A stretch of 64,000 nucleotides of DNA. Source: Calliopsis andreniformis. Lineage: Eukaryota > Arthropoda > Insecta > Hymenoptera > Andrenidae. The notes beneath the pieces were generated by a model. The model made no database searches. It saw only the letters and a program-made list of their open reading frames with translations, and was not told the DNA's origin. A program made the translations under genes and the position numbers. Within the stretch, counting starts at the first letter, position 1. Each line of letters opens with the position of its first letter. The stretch lies in assembly GCF_051401765.1 (NCBI RefSeq), contig NW_027480429.1:15504157-15568156 (forward strand). Direction: 5' to 3'. Shown in pieces: positions 63,073-64,000 of the stretch.

Positions 63073-64000
63073 CTTCCTAGGCTTCACTATATGGCGTTGC
63101 TCCACCACATCGAATAGCTACGTCCTTAGAAGTCAACGCCTGAAGCATAAAATGCAATAAAAATACAACAGTTTTTTCACCGTATAACTGGAATAGTTGC
63201 AACAAGCGTGAAGGTAATGGTCATTTCTGCGTTCCGGGCAACCTGGCTTCACCCTAGGGCGTTGTTCCACCAAATCGAATAGTTAGGGCCTAAGAAGTGA
63301 ACGCCAGAAGCATAAAATACAATATAAATACAACAGTTTTACCATCATATAAAACGAATAATAGCAACCAGTGTGAAGGTTATGGTCATTTCAACGTTCC
63401 GGGCAATCTAGGCTTCACTCTAGGGCGTTGCTCCACCAGATCAATCAGTTAGGGCCTTAGAAGTCAACGCCCGAAGCATAAAATACAAAATAAATAGAAC
63501 AGTTTTTCCATTGCATAAAACGAATAATTGCTACCAGTGTAAAAGTTATGGTCATTTCTACGTTCCGGGTAACCTAGGCTTCACTCTAGGGCGTTGCTCC
63601 ACCAGATCGAATGGTTAGGGCCTTAGAAGTCCACGCCAGAAGCATAAAATACGATAAAGATGCAACAGTTTTTCCATCGTATAAAACGAATAATTGCAAC
63701 CAGTGTGAAATTTATGGTCTTTCCTACATTCCGAGCAACCTGGGCTTCACCCTAGGGCGTTGTTCCACCAGATGGAATAGTTAGGGCCTAAGAAGTCAAC
63801 GCCAGAACCATAAAATACAATATAAATATAACAGTTTTTCCATCGTATAAAACGAATAATAGCAACCAGTGTGAAAGTTATGTTCATTTCTACGTTCCGG
63901 GCTTCCTAGGCTTCACCCTATGGCGTTGCTCCACCACATCGAATAGCTACGGCCTTAGAAGTCAACGCCTGGAGCATAAAATGCAATAAAAATACAACAG
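63073..64000 (+). repeat. Right edge: o-p/a-b-c-s-o, array continues
   Basis: o at 63073, a 165-bp p/a hybrid at 63239 (CAACCTGGCTTC lacks a base), b (63404), c (63570), s (63736) and the first 99 bp of another o (63902). The b-c-s-o order repeats the patch at 27059-28053. The array is cut by the window edge, not ended. Confidence 0.85.
63736..63901 (+). repeat. Type s monomer (extra, rare)
   Basis: Head CAACCTGGGCTTCACC; then GTTGTTCC, CAGATGGAATAG, GTTAGGGCCTAAG and AGAACCATAAAATAC. Seen at 27391, 27723 and here; 51621 is a relative with GATAGAATAG. It follows c in place of d. Confidence 0.8.

Larger units (their letters stand above)
1..64000 (+). repeat. 166-bp satellite array filling the window
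   Basis: Head-to-tail monomers, each beginning CAACCTAGG or a close variant, run from base 1 to the right edge: 385 full units plus 99 bp. I located the start word throughout; spacing is 166 bp, with a net slip of 1 bp at only 11 places. All units read in the same direction. A consensus monomer has about 68 G/C of 166. The common layout is: CCTAGG head; GC-rich CACCAGATCGAATAG part; TTAGGGCCTTAGAAG; A/T-rich ATAAAATACAATATAAATAC; TTTTTCCATCG; TATAAAACGAATAAT; GCAACCAGTGTGAAAG; TTATGGTCATTTCTACG; TTCCGGG. A length near one nucleosome repeat, plus HOR organisation, fits a centromeric satellite by family knowledge; centromere function is inference. Confidence 0.98.

Noticed and set aside
1..64000. 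CRISPR array
   Set aside because: Repeats are contiguous 166-bp units with no short conserved repeat alternating with unique spacers, and there are no cas genes.
1..64000. Telomeric repeat, because TTAGGG occurs in most monomers
   Set aside because: TTAGGG is present once per monomer within GTTAGGGCC and is never tandem. It is part of the satellite.
1..64000. rRNA, 5S or tRNA gene cluster as the source of the tandem repeats
   Set aside because: No tRNA cloverleaf elements, no 5S internal control region and no conserved rRNA core sequence can be seen in the monomer.

Overview
The whole 64 kb window is one satellite-DNA array: head-to-tail copies of a 166-bp monomer, all in the same orientation, about 41% GC in the consensus. 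Counting monomers from the recurrent CAACCTAGG word (position 1 of the window falls on it) gives 385 complete monomers plus a 99-bp partial one at the right edge. I see no gene, RNA gene, transposon, inverted segment or unique-sequence interruption. This is eukaryotic (peri)centromere-type sequence. Nucleosome-length monomers in large higher-order repeats (HORs) are typical of plant and animal centromeres. A plant is the better guess, because about 166-bp centromeric satellites are known there and one 20-bp stretch resembles, from memory, a legume centromeric repeat. The species cannot be fixed from the sequence alone.

The monomers are not interchangeable. Nearly all belong to 18 recognisable types, named here a to r, that follow each other in a preferred order a-b-c-d-e-f-g-h-i-j-k-l-m-n-o-p-q-r. 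A recurrent shortcut m->g makes a 7-monomer loop (g-h-i-j-k-l-m). The most canonical stretch is 46475-49130. Diagnostic words for each type are given in the feature list; E denotes an h/i hybrid and s an extra type.

Layout from left to right: a 45/46-monomer HOR, two copies and part of a third (1-17430); a 21-monomer HOR in two almost identical copies plus two monomers (17431-24734); a 7-monomer HOR in two copies (24735-27058); a short b-c-s-c-s-o patch (27059-28053); a 12-monomer linker segment (28054-30045); a 32-monomer HOR in two copies plus a third that lost 16 monomers (30046-42160); a 12-monomer HOR in two copies (42161-46142); the near-canonical run (46143-49296); a rearranged segment (49297-51620); nine strongly diverged monomers (51621-53113); a 10-monomer run (53114-54773); a 15-monomer HOR, 15 + 14 monomers (54774-59587); and a mosaic tail (59588-64000). 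HOR boundaries fall at hybrid monomers whose head belongs to one type and tail to another, the footprint of in-register unequal exchange.

The monomer frame slips only 11 times (net) in 385 monomers, always by 1 bp. There are no genes to act together; any function would be structural: nucleosome phasing, centromeric chromatin, and possibly satellite transcription.
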